Shown here: positions 53,219-62,422 of the stretch, piece after piece
How the letters are laid out: each line of letters opens with the position of its first letter
Numbering within the stretch: position 1 is the stretch's first letter
Assembly (NCBI GenBank): GCA_000169075.1
Contig: AAVT01000002.1
Span: forward strand, 248,001 to 312,000
Length of the DNA stretch: 64,000 nt
Source of the DNA: a marine gamma proteobacterium HTCC2143
GTDB lineage: Bacteria > Pseudomonadota > Gammaproteobacteria > Pseudomonadales > Dasaniaceae
Direction: 5' to 3'
Translations under genes and position numbers: made by a program
Notes under the pieces: model-generated
The model's database searches: none
What the model was told of the DNA's origin: nothing
What the model saw: the letters and a program-made list of their open reading frames with translations, nothing else

Positions 53219-53773
53219 GGCAGATCCTTTTAATTAAAACAAACTACATTTTACATTTATCGCCACGAGGCGAACTGATCTGTGTCAATAAGTTGGGCTT
53301 ATAAAAGGCCTAGTTGATTGAGATCAAGCAGCTATGACTCCACACATTTTTTTTAGTAATCACAGACATGTCTTTCTGTGCAGAGTCTGTAAATTGCAGC
53401 GGCTAACCATTATTGAGAAAGAGGCGATGCCAATGCCATGGTAAGGCCAGTGCACTAGGCGCGGAGGCAGAGTCGCTGCTGTCATACGGTCGATAAATCG
53501 AGCCTGCATTTAAGGTCTTTTGAATGTCTCAAACAGACGTTATTAACAAACAAAAAAACGGGAGGTATGTGACTGGTTGCAGGACGTAAAGCCGTTTAAA
53601 AACTAATGGCCGAAGGTATCAAGTTGTTGCGGTGCGTGAAGATTGTAGATTTGTCGAAGGAGGTTACCATTGCTGAGTGGTTACCGAGCTATGCCGTCAT
53701 TGGCTGCAATGAGTGGCATCAGTTTCATGGATGTTCTATGATCGTCCCTTAATACAATAATAAGGAGTCATCC
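53219..53773. other. Divergent intergenic region with the FNR-like box
   Basis: This 555-bp stretch separates the coiled-coil/ftsH unit from the esterase gene. Besides the box at 53314-53327, I see no convincing gene; short frames near 53560 have a good GGGAGG but stop at once. Confidence 0.45.
53314..53327 (-). promoter_or_regulatory. Perfect FNR/Anr box before the coiled-coil/ftsH operon
   Basis: TTGATTGAGATCAA matches TTGAT-N4-ATCAA exactly and is a near-palindrome. On the minus strand TATTGA follows 23 bases after the box, a plausible -10 element at class II spacing. The box is 96-109 bases before the ATG at 53218. Confidence 0.65.
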
Positions 53774-54697
53774 ATGCCGCTCAATCCAACGTTAGCTGCA
53801 GTACTAGCTCAAATGGCTGAGGCCGGAGCACCTGAGTTACATCAAATGTCGCCGGCTGATGGACGCGCGATGTACCTCGCTATGAATGCTGACAACACGC
53901 GAGAACCGGTAACGCAAGTCCGAGATGAAATGGCTAACGGTGTGCCAGTTAGAATTTACCATCCCAGCCCAGAAGAGACGTTGCCCTGCCTGGTTTATTT
54001 TCACGGCGGTGGCTGGGTGATTGGCGATCTTGAGACCCATGACAGCATCTGTCGAAAGCTTGCTAACAGCGCAAGCTGTGTAGTTGTCGCAGTCGACTAC
54101 AGGCTCGCACCTGAGCATATATACCCCGCACCAATGGACGACTGCTACACTGCGTTAAATTGGGTAGTGACTCAAGCTGCGGAGTTGGGTGTAAATGCCC
54201 ATAAAATCGCGGTGGGCGGTGACAGTGCAGGAGGCAATCTGAGTACTGTTATGGCGTTGCGTGCCCGCGATGAAAATGGACCTCAGATCTGCCATCAGCT
54301 GCTGGTTTACCCGGTCACGGACGCGACTTTCGATACCGTTTCGTATTCAGAAAATGGCGAGGGCTACATGCTGTCAAAAGCTACAATGGAATGGTTTTGG
54401 CACCATTATATTGGCAATGATAATGATGTGCTCTCACCTTATATTTCGCCGCTGCGGGCGGAAAATCTTACCAACTTGCCGCCGGCCACGATTATAACGG
54501 CTGAATTTGATCCGCTGAGAGACGAAGGCGAGGCCTATGCAGCAAGGCTGGTCGCTGCAGGCAATACCGTAACAGTAAAGCGCTTCGACGGGGTTGTGCA
54601 CGGCTTTTTTTCAATGAGCGATGTGCTTGAAGAGGCGCAAGAGGCCATCAATCTTGCAGCGATTGAATTGACCGCTGCTTTTACCGCAGTAAACTAA
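53774..54697 (+). CDS. Alpha/beta hydrolase, hormone-sensitive lipase-type esterase
   Basis: 307 residues. HGGGWVIGD (about 75-83) forms the oxyanion hole of this family and GGDSAGGN (about 146-153) carries the nucleophile serine. The acid and histidine are in the C-terminal FDPLRDEGE and VVHGFFSM. AAGGAG lies seven bases before the ATG. It hydrolyses short-chain esters in the cytoplasm. It converges on the acyl-CoA synthetase gene. The natural substrate is unknown. Confidence 0.88.
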   Translation: MPLNPTLAAVLAQMAEAGAPELHQMSPADGRAMYLAMNADNTREPVTQVRDEMANGVPVRIYHPSPEETLPCLVYFHGGGWVIGDLETHDSICRKLANSASCVVVAVDYRLAPEHIYPAPMDDCYTALNWVVTQAAELGVNAHKIAVGGDSAGGNLSTVMALRARDENGPQICHQLLVYPVTDATFDTVSYSENGEGYMLSKATMEWFWHHYIGNDNDVLSPYISPLRAENLTNLPPATIITAEFDPLRDEGEAYAARLVAAGNTVTVKRFDGVVHGFFSMSDVLEEAQEAINLAAIELTAAFTAVN

Positions 54698-54720
54698 GCA
54701 AAAGAATCATCGCACGGGTA

Positions 54721-56265
54721 TCAAAGGATACCTGTGCCATGATCGGTCCAGTATTGATCTTTCAGCAGGCGCTTATAGAGTTTACCTGTGGGTAGTCTTG
54801 GTAACTCAGCATGAAAGTCGATTGATCGCGGACACTTTTGGCGAGACAAGTGGGCGCCGCAAAATGTCATCAACTCTTCTACTAGGGCGTCGTCGGCGGC
54901 GATACCGTCAATCACCTGAACCACCGCCTTAACTTCTTCACCTAGGTCTTCATTGGGCACACCGAACACCGCCGCGTCAGCGACCTTGGGGTGCGTGATT
55001 AGGAGATTTTCGGTTTCCTGAGGATAGATATTTACACCGCCAGAGATAATCATAAAGGTAGATCTGTCGGTCAGATAAAGAAATCCGTCTTTGATGTAGC
55101 CGACATCGCCAACCGTACTCTTGCTACCGTCAGCAGATTGAGAGGCTTTGGTTTTTTCTTGGTTATTGAAATAAGAAAATTCTGTTGCCGTTTCGAACCA
55201 TAGTTCTCCCGGTACACCAGGCGCAGATTCATTACCGTCTTCATCGAGAATATGTAACGTTCCCAGCATCACTTTTCCGACCGTACCTTTATGTGCCAAC
55301 CACTCTTCGCTATTACATGAGGTAAAACCAAGTCCTTCGGTTGCGCCGTAATATTCGTGAATAATGGGTCCCCACCAATCGATCATGGCTTCTTTGACCT
55401 GCGGAGGACAGGGTGCCGCGGCATGTATGGCTATTTCCAGCGACGACAAGTCGGCTTGCGAGCGAACCTCTGCGGGCAGCTTTAGCATTCGACTGAACAT
55501 AGTGGGCACAAGTTGACTGTGGCTTATCCGGTACTGTGCAACAAGATCTAAATAGTTACTCGGATCAAATTTTTCCATGATGACAACGGTGCCACCCTGT
55601 CTGATGGTTAAATTAACCGCAGCCTGTGGCGCTGAATGGTACAAGGGGGCGGGTGATAGATAGGTCATATCTTCGCGATAGTGCCAGAGGTTGCTCAGAA
55701 AATTGAAAAGAGGCAGGCAGTCATTAGGCGTCAATTCTGGCAGCGGTCTGACGATCCCTTTCGGCTGACCGGTGGTACCTGAGGAATAAAGCATAGAGGT
55801 CCCCAGCGTCTCGTCGCTGATTGGCGTTGTCGGAAAGTTCGCGATAGCTTGCTCATAGTTGATGCAGCGTCCATGCGACTCGCCGCCGACTATAAGGCAG
55901 TGGCTAATATGGGGAGAATCTTTCATCGCTTCAAGAACAATGGGTGCCTTGTCGGTCGAGGTAATCACAACCTTGGATTCACTGTTATTTAATATATAGG
56001 TCAGTTCATCGCTTTTGAGATAAGAGTTGATGCAGGTGTAGTAAAGCCCTGACCGTTCGCCGGCACCACAGGCTTCAAGGTAGCGATTGTTGTTCTCCAT
56101 AAAGATCGCATAATGGTCTAAGCGTTTGAGACCGTAATTGCGCAGCAGGTGAGCCAGTTGATTAGTGCGGTTGTCGTATTCGCGATATGACACTGACTCG
56201 CCGGTGCTCGCCATAATAAACGCTGGTCTGTCTGGATTGGTTTCTGCATATTTTCCTGGGTACAT
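54721..56265 (-). CDS. AMP-forming acyl-CoA synthetase
   Basis: 514 residues of the adenylate-forming family. The phosphate loop is MLYSSGTTGQPKGIVRP (about 156-172), then YYGATEGLG near 305 and the hinge DRSTFMIISGGVNIYPQE near 405-422. The catalytic lysine in PTGKLYKR is near residue 495. GGGAG precedes the ATG. It makes a CoA thioester from a carboxylic acid. It follows the TauD-like dioxygenase gene by 64 bp on the same strand, so the two may act on one substrate, but that is not shown. Confidence 0.87.
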   Translation of the reverse strand: MYPGKYAETNPDRPAFIMASTGESVSYREYDNRTNQLAHLLRNYGLKRLDHYAIFMENNNRYLEACGAGERSGLYYTCINSYLKSDELTYILNNSESKVVITSTDKAPIVLEAMKDSPHISHCLIVGGESHGRCINYEQAIANFPTTPISDETLGTSMLYSSGTTGQPKGIVRPLPELTPNDCLPLFNFLSNLWHYREDMTYLSPAPLYHSAPQAAVNLTIRQGGTVVIMEKFDPSNYLDLVAQYRISHSQLVPTMFSRMLKLPAEVRSQADLSSLEIAIHAAAPCPPQVKEAMIDWWGPIIHEYYGATEGLGFTSCNSEEWLAHKGTVGKVMLGTLHILDEDGNESAPGVPGELWFETATEFSYFNNQEKTKASQSADGSKSTVGDVGYIKDGFLYLTDRSTFMIISGGVNIYPQETENLLITHPKVADAAVFGVPNEDLGEEVKAVVQVIDGIAADDALVEELMTFCGAHLSRQKCPRSIDFHAELPRLPTGKLYKRLLKDQYWTDHGTGIL

Positions 56266-56329
56266 AGTGACGCTCCCGATGATGTTAGCGGTGGAAGTTT
56301 AACGCCGTGGTGAAGGCGTCTATGTTGAT

Positions 56330-57172
56330 TCAGTGAGTTTGGGCGATAGTGGTCCGATGGAGTAGGCGATCGTAACCGTCGTACCCTCCGGTTGCCATGT
56401 GAAGCACACTTCTGTTATCCCACATCACCAGCATGTTCGGCTGCCATTTATGCCGAAAGACGAAAGGTTCAGAGCCCTGATAGTCGTAGAGTTCCTGCAG
56501 CAGCGCGTCACTGTCAGCCTTTTCTAACTCGACAAAGCCCTGGATATAGCCCAGCGTGCTGAACAAGCCCGGCCTACCTGTTTCAGAGTGGTTTCTAATG
56601 AACGGGTGCTCCTGCTTTGCCCTAGCATCCTCCGACAAGACGATTTTCATACTGCGATCAGCTTCTTTTTCTGTATCAAAAACCCCTCTGGGTGCGTAAG
56701 CATATTCGGCAGAATGAATCGCGGTAAGTCCCTCTACCCGACTGCGCAAGGAGTCGGGCATCTGGTCATAGGCTTTGTGCTGGTTGGCGAATAGTGTATC
56801 GCCGCCGATGGGTGGGATGGTGATACCATAGAGACAGGTAGCAATTGGCGGTACCGCCATAAAGCTCCAGTCGGTATGCCAGCCACCAGCAAAGAGTGGT
56901 GCGGTTTCATGGGCGCGGCGTTCAATCGCTGCAATATTGGTGTGTCCTTCGATTGACTCAAAGTAAGGGTCGTCACCAAACTCACCAAAGCAAAGGGTGA
57001 ACCTCTCCAGATCCTCGTCGCTCATCGATTGGTCGGGAAAAGCAACTACATGATGCTCAAGCCATGCTGCTCTGATCGCAGCGATGGTCTCAGTATCTAA
57101 ATCTTGACTCAGATCGACACCGGTTATGGTGGCGCCGCAGGCTTCACCGCTGGCAGTGACTTTTAGTTTCAT
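56330..57172 (-). CDS. TauD/TfdA-family 2-oxoglutarate dioxygenase
   Basis: 280 residues with the iron motif WHTDWSF (His and Asp near residues 98-100), distal iron His in SVLHMATGGYDGYDR and 2-oxoglutarate-binding Arg in LLHRTTI near the end. GVDLSQDL at the start is typical of the TauD/TfdA family. Known relatives act on taurine, aryloxyacetates or gamma-butyrobetaine. The N-terminal zinc domain of gamma-butyrobetaine dioxygenase is missing, so that role is not supported. It heads a likely operon with the acyl-CoA synthetase. Confidence 0.88.
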   Translation of the reverse strand: MKLKVTASGEACGATITGVDLSQDLDTETIAAIRAAWLEHHVVAFPDQSMSDEDLERFTLCFGEFGDDPYFESIEGHTNIAAIERRAHETAPLFAGGWHTDWSFMAVPPIATCLYGITIPPIGGDTLFANQHKAYDQMPDSLRSRVEGLTAIHSAEYAYAPRGVFDTEKEADRSMKIVLSEDARAKQEHPFIRNHSETGRPGLFSTLGYIQGFVELEKADSDALLQELYDYQGSEPFVFRHKWQPNMLVMWDNRSVLHMATGGYDGYDRLLHRTTIAQTH

Positions 57173-57392
57173 GATGTTGATTACTCCCTGGAAGAACTGG
57201 GGCTGTGTGCTTAAGCCACCACTCTATTATCATTATTATTTGTTATAGCATACTAACAGGCTAAGCCAAAACGACGCCACTGTGTCATTACCCATGGGAC
57301 GTTAGCGCGCTAGCGAAGTAGGACCGCGGGTGACTTTGGTTAACGTTTTTTTTTGACGGACCCAGTGGTGACATCGGATAATCGACAAGGAG

Positions 57393-57407
57393 TGTAATTA
57401 AATTACA
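57393..57407 (+). promoter_or_regulatory. HexR box before edd
   Basis: TGTAATTAAATTACA is a perfect palindrome matching the known gammaproteobacterial HexR motif. It lies about 230 bp before the edd ATG and upstream of the leader elements. Confidence 0.85.
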
Positions 57408-57490
57408 GTATCAGCTTGATTATATAATTCAAGCACGCATAATAAGTAACTTAATTAATCTGTGGCACTATAGGTTTACAGGAGGGTTTT

Positions 57491-57532
57491 ATGCGATACC
57501 CTCAGCCCGGTCTCGGATATTCCCTCTGGTAG
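57491..57532 (+). CDS. Candidate 13-residue leader peptide before edd
   Basis: ATG at 57491 follows a strong AGGAGGG (57480-57486) by four bases. The frame encodes MRYPQPGLGYSLW and then stops. Such a good ribosome-binding site for so short a frame, directly before a terminator-like hairpin, suggests a regulatory leader. Alternatively the purine-rich run is chance. Confidence 0.4.
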   Translation: MRYPQPGLGYSLW

Positions 57533-57549
57533 TTAGGGAGGGTATTTTT
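57496..57549 (+). terminator. Terminator-like hairpin in the edd leader
   Basis: ATACCCTC (57496-57503) can pair with GAGGGTAT (57538-57545), followed by Ts to 57549. Inside, TCCCT (57521-57525) can pair with AGGGA (57535-57539). The two stems share bases and are mutually exclusive. No plus-strand gene upstream needs a terminator. Confidence 0.45.
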
Positions 57550-57638
57550 CATCGTCAATTTTCGCCAGTATGGTCTCAAATATCCGGTTATGGACTATTC
57601 TGATACAGAACGGCTCTAACCGAAAAGGTAATCTCTGA

Positions 57639-59459
57639 ATGGATAATCCCCACGTTGTTAAAACAATAGCCACCGTGACTAATCGTATCATCGACCGAAG
57701 TCAGGCGGGTCGCAGCGATTATCTTGATAAAGTGAGTGCGGCTCATCAGCGGGGCGTATCGAGAACGCAGCTTTCCTGCGGCAATGTTGCGCACGCCTAT
57801 GCGGCGTCCGAAAAGCAAGATAAATCAGTATTAGCTGTTGATCGAGCGGCCAATCTTGCGATCATATCGTCTTACAACGATATGTTATCTGCGCATCAGC
57901 CATTCAAAGACTACCCAGAAATTATTAAACAAGCTGCCAGAGACGCAGGCGCGGTTGCCCAAGTTGCTGGTGGAGTGCCGGCTATGTGTGATGGCGTGAC
58001 TCAGGGTCGCGATGGTATGGAATTGTCGCTATTTAGCCGTGACCTTATTGCTATGGCGGCGGGTGTTGCGTTATCTCATGATATGTTTGATGGCGTTGTG
58101 TGTTTGGGGGTCTGTGACAAAATTGTACCGGGACTTTTGATTGGCGCATTGTCTTTTGGACATTTACCTGCTGTTTTTGTTCCTGCGGGCCCTATGTTGA
58201 CCGGTCTATCAAACGGTGAAAAAGTTAGAGTCAGGCAGCTTTATGCCGAGGGGAAAGTAGGTAGAAAAGAACTGCTGGCAGCCGAAAGCCAGTCTTACCA
58301 CAGCGCCGGCACCTGTACTTTTTATGGCACTGCCAACAGTAATCAAATGTTAATGGAGATCATGGGTTTACATTTACCTGGGAGTTCTTTTATAAACCCA
58401 GGTACACCGCTAAGAGAGGAGCTTACTCGCGCTGCAGTCAAACAAGTTGTTGATATAACGGGGTTGTCGCAGGCTTATACGCCACTAGCAGAGATTATTA
58501 ATGAGCGTACTCTGGTTAACGGCATAGTGGGGTTGTTAGCCACGGGGGGCTCGACTAATCACGCTATTCATATTATCGCTATTGCACGAGCAGCGGGTAT
58601 TATTATCAATTGGCAAGACATGGCCGACTTATCTGAAGCTGTTCCGCTGCTCTGTCGCATTTATCCAAATGGTGAGGCTGATGTTAATCATTTTCAGGCG
58701 GCGGGTGGCATGCCTTTGTTGATCAGAGAGCTACTAAGCGCGGGTTTGTTACACGATAATGTAAAAACAATTTTGGGCGAAGGTGGTCTTACCCGTTATT
58801 GTGACGAACCTTTCCTTAGCAATGGTCATGTAGAATGGCGCGATGGGCCCGTTGAAAGTCTGGATAAAGATGTAGTCGGCAGTTGTGAATCGCCATTCAG
58901 TTCGGAGGGAGGTTTAAAACTACTGACCGGTAATTTGGGTCGGTCAGTGATAAAAATTTCTGCGGTTAAACCTGAGCATCGAGTGGTCATAGCTCCGGCC
59001 GTCGTATTTGAGCATCAAAATGAGATTCAAGAAAAATTTGATGCGGGGGAATTGGACAAAGATTTTATTGCTGTGGTACGTTTTCAAGGCCCTAAAGCCA
59101 ATGGCATGCCCGAGTTGCATAAGTTAACGCCGGTGTTAGGCCTGCTGCAAGATCGCGGTTTCAAGGTGGCGCTCGTCACAGACGGTCGTATGTCCGGCGC
59201 ATCGGGTAAAGTGCCTGCGGCAATTCACCTGTCTCCCGAAGCTCTGGATCAGGGGCCAATCTCAAAATTGCGAGACGGTGACGTAATTGAGTTTGATGCA
59301 AACAGTGGCGTTTTGAATGTTGCAGACGAGTCATTCCTGTCTCGCCATGCCGGAACTGTCAGTTCAAAGCCAACAGTGGGAATGGGACGAGAATTGTTCG
59401 CCGGATTCCGATCGCTAGTGACGGGAGCCGAAGATGGCGCCTCGATTTTTAATCACTAG
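57639..59459 (+). CDS. edd: Phosphogluconate dehydratase
   Basis: 606 residues, the usual Edd size. CDG-type ILVD/EDD family motifs are present: [40 protein letters not shown] and [15 protein letters not shown], with the three cysteines that hold the Fe-S cluster. [18 protein letters not shown] near the C-terminus carries the catalytic serine region. It dehydrates 6-phosphogluconate to KDPG. It is the first gene of edd-zwf-pgl-eda, with a HexR box and leader elements upstream. Confidence 0.96.
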   Translation: MDNPHVVKTIATVTNRIIDRSQAGRSDYLDKVSAAHQRGVSRTQLSCGNVAHAYAASEKQDKSVLAVDRAANLAIISSYNDMLSAHQPFKDYPEIIKQAARDAGAVAQVAGGVPAMCDGVTQGRDGMELSLFSRDLIAMAAGVALSHDMFDGVVCLGVCDKIVPGLLIGALSFGHLPAVFVPAGPMLTGLSNGEKVRVRQLYAEGKVGRKELLAAESQSYHSAGTCTFYGTANSNQMLMEIMGLHLPGSSFINPGTPLREELTRAAVKQVVDITGLSQAYTPLAEIINERTLVNGIVGLLATGGSTNHAIHIIAIARAAGIIINWQDMADLSEAVPLLCRIYPNGEADVNHFQAAGGMPLLIRELLSAGLLHDNVKTILGEGGLTRYCDEPFLSNGHVEWRDGPVESLDKDVVGSCESPFSSEGGLKLLTGNLGRSVIKISAVKPEHRVVIAPAVVFEHQNEIQEKFDAGELDKDFIAVVRFQGPKANGMPELHKLTPVLGLLQDRGFKVALVTDGRMSGASGKVPAAIHLSPEALDQGPISKLRDGDVIEFDANSGVLNVADESFLSRHAGTVSSKPTVGMGRELFAGFRSLVTGAEDGASIFNH

Positions 59460-59514
59460 CCTCAATGTCAGCAGACGTTGTAAATAAACAAATAGGTAGC
59501 TAGAGAGAGTAGGC

Positions 59515-60993
59515 ATGACTGATCCTTTTGATATAGTTATTTTTGGCGGTACGGGCGATCTTGCGCTACGGAAACTAATTCCAGCGCTATACCGTGCATT
59601 TCTGGCAGCGCAATTGCCGGATGGGACACGTGTTATTGCTAGTTGTCGGAGTCAAGATGATATCGATAATTACTTGGACACCGCAGCATTAGCGCTTCAG
59701 CAACACCTTACCCCTGAAGAGTTTAGCGTAGCTGCTTGGGAGCAATTTAAGGCTTATCTTAATCCGGTGATGCTGGACATTTCGGTGTTAGATGATAACT
59801 GGACATCATTAAAGGGCGTGATGGATATTGCGCCCGATAAGGTAAGAGTTTTTTATCTGGCGACACCGCCGGATATCTTTGGTGTCACCTGTCGCTATCT
59901 CAATGAGATGACTTTAATTACCGCCAAAAGCCGTTTAGTTGTCGAGAAACCATTGGGCTATGATGCCGTGTCTGCTAACGCCATCAATACTGAGATTGCT
60001 CAATATTTCAAAGAAGATAATATTTATCGAATTGATCATTATTTGGGTAAGGAGACCGTTCAGAACTTAATGGCGTTGCGATTTACCAATATTATTTTTG
60101 AACAGTTGTGGAATGCTAAATCGATTGACCATGTGCAGATTAGTATTTCCGAAACGGTCGGGTTAGAAGGGCGAGCGGGGTTTTATAATGATGCGGGTGC
60201 ACTGCGTGATATGGTGCAAAATCATCTGCTGCAGCTACTTTGCCTTGTGGCAATGGAGTCGCCAAATAAGGTTGACGCAAAAAGTATACAGGCAGAAAAG
60301 ATAAAGGTTTTAGAGGCATTGCGTCCTATACGGGGCGAAGACGTGGCCCTGCATACAGTGCGAGGTCAGTATGTGGCAGGTAGCTATCTGGGTGAATTGG
60401 TGCCGGGATATTTAGAGGAGTTGAACTCGTCTAACAGTACCACAGAGACATTTGTCGCTATTCGTGCCTACATCGATAACTGGCGCTGGGCACGCACGCC
60501 GTTCTACCTGCGTACTGGTAAAAGAATGAAGTCTCGGGGTGCAGAGATCGTTATTCAGTTCAAAGATGTTCCACACCGGGTATATGAGGATTCAGCGGGG
60601 CCGTTGGAGCCTAATCGTTTAGTGATTCGTTTGCAGCCAGAAGAATTGATTCAGATGACAGTGATGTCAAAAAATCTAGAAAATATGGACATGCAATTAA
60701 AACCGGCAACCCTAAATTTGAATTTTTCTGATACTTATACTCAGTTTCGCAGTGATGCCTATAAGCGGCTTATCCTTGATGCAGCGGCAGCGAATACGAG
60801 CCTGTTTATTCATCGCGATGAAGTATCCAGTGCCTGGCAGTGGATTGATCCGATTGCCGAAGCATGGCAGGAGGGTAAAGCGATCCCTCACTTATACCGT
60901 GCAGGTACTTGGGGGCCAGAAGAGTCTGACGAGTTGTTAGCGCAGTCAGGTCATCGCTGGTTCAATTCAGGTGAAAAAGAGTCGAAATCATGA
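59515..60993 (+). CDS. zwf: Glucose-6-phosphate 1-dehydrogenase
   Basis: 492 residues. IVIFGGTGDLALRKLIPALY holds the nucleotide site and the RIDHYLGKE motif (about 172-180) the catalytic His-Asp-Lys group. It makes 6-phosphogluconolactone with NAD(P). It lies 55 bp after edd, and its stop overlaps pgl by ATGA. Length and motifs are fully standard. Confidence 0.97.
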   Translation: MTDPFDIVIFGGTGDLALRKLIPALYRAFLAAQLPDGTRVIASCRSQDDIDNYLDTAALALQQHLTPEEFSVAAWEQFKAYLNPVMLDISVLDDNWTSLKGVMDIAPDKVRVFYLATPPDIFGVTCRYLNEMTLITAKSRLVVEKPLGYDAVSANAINTEIAQYFKEDNIYRIDHYLGKETVQNLMALRFTNIIFEQLWNAKSIDHVQISISETVGLEGRAGFYNDAGALRDMVQNHLLQLLCLVAMESPNKVDAKSIQAEKIKVLEALRPIRGEDVALHTVRGQYVAGSYLGELVPGYLEELNSSNSTTETFVAIRAYIDNWRWARTPFYLRTGKRMKSRGAEIVIQFKDVPHRVYEDSAGPLEPNRLVIRLQPEELIQMTVMSKNLENMDMQLKPATLNLNFSDTYTQFRSDAYKRLILDAAAANTSLFIHRDEVSSAWQWIDPIAEAWQEGKAIPHLYRAGTWGPEESDELLAQSGHRWFNSGEKESKS

Positions 60994-61700
60994 TCAAAGA
61001 GTTTTTTTTTAATGATCGCGACAGTTTATTTAACGCATTGGCGAATGCTTGTCGCGACACACTCCGTAACGCTATCGAAGAAAAGCAGTCGGCGTCGCTG
61101 CTCGTTTCTGGGGGGAGCACGCCTCGGCCGCTGTATCAACAATTATCCCAGTCGGAGCTCGATTGGCAGAATGTCACGGTAGCGTTGGTTGACGAGCGCT
61201 GGGTGGAGGCGGGTCAAGAGGGCAGTAATGAAACTTTTATTGTTCAAAATCTGATCTGTAACCATGCGGCGGCAGCAAAGTTTATCCCAATGAAAACGCC
61301 TGAGAAGACGGCGATGTTAGGCCAAGGTTATTGCGAACGCCGTTATCGGCAATTGCCACGTCCTTTCGACGTAACCATTTTGGGCATGGGGCCAGATGGG
61401 CACACCGCTTCGCTTTTCCCATATTCCAAAGGACTAAAAGAAGCGCTTAATGAGCACGGGGAGAGCATCTGTGCCGCCATCGACGCAGAGCGCAGCGAAG
61501 TGACAGGAGCACTGACAGAGCGAATGAGTTTATCGCTGTTTGGTCTGATGCAATCACGACAACTACATTTGCTGATAACAGGTGACGAGAAATTGGCTGT
61601 TTATCAGCAGGCGCTGGCAAATCCCGATGTCATGTTGACGCCTGTCAGTGCCGTGTTACAGCAAACTACCGTTCCCGTACATGTTTATTGGGCGCCTTAA
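60990..61700 (+). CDS. pgl: 6-phosphogluconolactonase
   Basis: 236 residues with the NagB/Pgl fold: LLVSGGSTPRPLYQQL (about 32-47), ALVDERWV near 65-72 and ILGMGPDGHTASLFP near 130-144. It hydrolyses 6-phosphogluconolactone. The start overlaps the zwf stop by four bases. The eda gene begins 26 bases after its stop. Confidence 0.95.
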   Translation: MIKEFFFNDRDSLFNALANACRDTLRNAIEEKQSASLLVSGGSTPRPLYQQLSQSELDWQNVTVALVDERWVEAGQEGSNETFIVQNLICNHAAAAKFIPMKTPEKTAMLGQGYCERRYRQLPRPFDVTILGMGPDGHTASLFPYSKGLKEALNEHGESICAAIDAERSEVTGALTERMSLSLFGLMQSRQLHLLITGDEKLAVYQQALANPDVMLTPVSAVLQQTTVPVHVYWAP

Positions 61701-61726
61701 TTCACGCGACATTTTTTGGAAAAGTG

Positions 61727-62347
61727 ATGATTGATATTGAACAGATAATGGCTAGCTGCCCGGTAATCCCGGTAATTGTGATAGATGATATCAACGACGC
61801 TGTGCCCATGGCTCAGGCTTTAGTTCGTGGTGGTTTAAAGGTTTTAGAGGTTACTTTGCGGACCGATTGTGGTTTGCAGGCAATAACCGATATACGGCGA
61901 GAAGTTCCTGGCGCTATTGTAGGTGCGGGCACCGTAATCAATGCCAATGACCTGACTGCGGCGGTGGCGGCGGGGTCTGAGTTTCTGGTAAGCCCTGGTA
62001 GTACGCCGGCTTTAATCGACGCCGCGCTAATGCAATCAGTCCCGCTGTTACCGGGTGTGGTTAGCCCCAGTGAAGCGATGACTTTGTTGGAGCGTGGAAT
62101 AACGAATATGAAATTTTTTCCAGCTCAGGCAGCCGGAGGGATACCCATGCTGAAGTCTATAGCGGGGCCTTTGCCGCAATTGAAATTTTGCCCCACTGGT
62201 GGTATCACGGAGGCTAATGCAGCGGATTTTCTAGCATTGAAGAATGTACTATGTGTGGGTGGAACTTGGATGTTGGATAAAGCGCTAATTGAAGCTAAAA
62301 ACTGGACTGCGATCGAGGCGAGCGCTCGCGCAGCGTCTCAGCTGTAA
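61727..62347 (+). CDS. eda: KDPG aldolase (2-keto-3-deoxy-6-phosphogluconate/4-hydroxy-2-oxoglutarate aldolase)
   Basis: 206 residues from ATG 61727, with GGAAAAG upstream. An earlier TTG at 61688 would overlap pgl and add 13 residues not seen in the family. LRTDCGLQAI, GAGTVINANDL, KFFPAQAAGG (Schiff-base lysine) and CPTGGITEANA are all in place. It splits KDPG to pyruvate and glyceraldehyde 3-phosphate, the last Entner-Doudoroff step. Confidence 0.95.
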   Translation: MIDIEQIMASCPVIPVIVIDDINDAVPMAQALVRGGLKVLEVTLRTDCGLQAITDIRREVPGAIVGAGTVINANDLTAAVAAGSEFLVSPGSTPALIDAALMQSVPLLPGVVSPSEAMTLLERGITNMKFFPAQAAGGIPMLKSIAGPLPQLKFCPTGGITEANAADFLALKNVLCVGGTWMLDKALIEAKNWTAIEASARAASQL

Positions 62348-62422
62348 CTTCTTTAGGAAAAATCGATAAAGGGACATTGATCGGACTTCTTATAAGCTGA
62401 TCGCGCTTTTTTACGGGCTAGG

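Larger units (their letters stand above)
57173..57638. other. Leader and promoter region of the Entner-Doudoroff operon
   Basis: This 466-bp gap between divergent genes contains the HexR box at 57393, a candidate leader peptide at 57491-57532 and a terminator-like hairpin ending at 57549, all described separately. The first 200 bases hold the promoter of the minus-strand dioxygenase gene, with no clear operator. Confidence 0.5.

Noticed and set aside
62348..62422. Terminator between eda and hexR near GATC repeats and a T-run
   Set aside because: The stem that can form (GATCGG with bulged CTGATC) is short and interrupted, though the T-run is suggestive.
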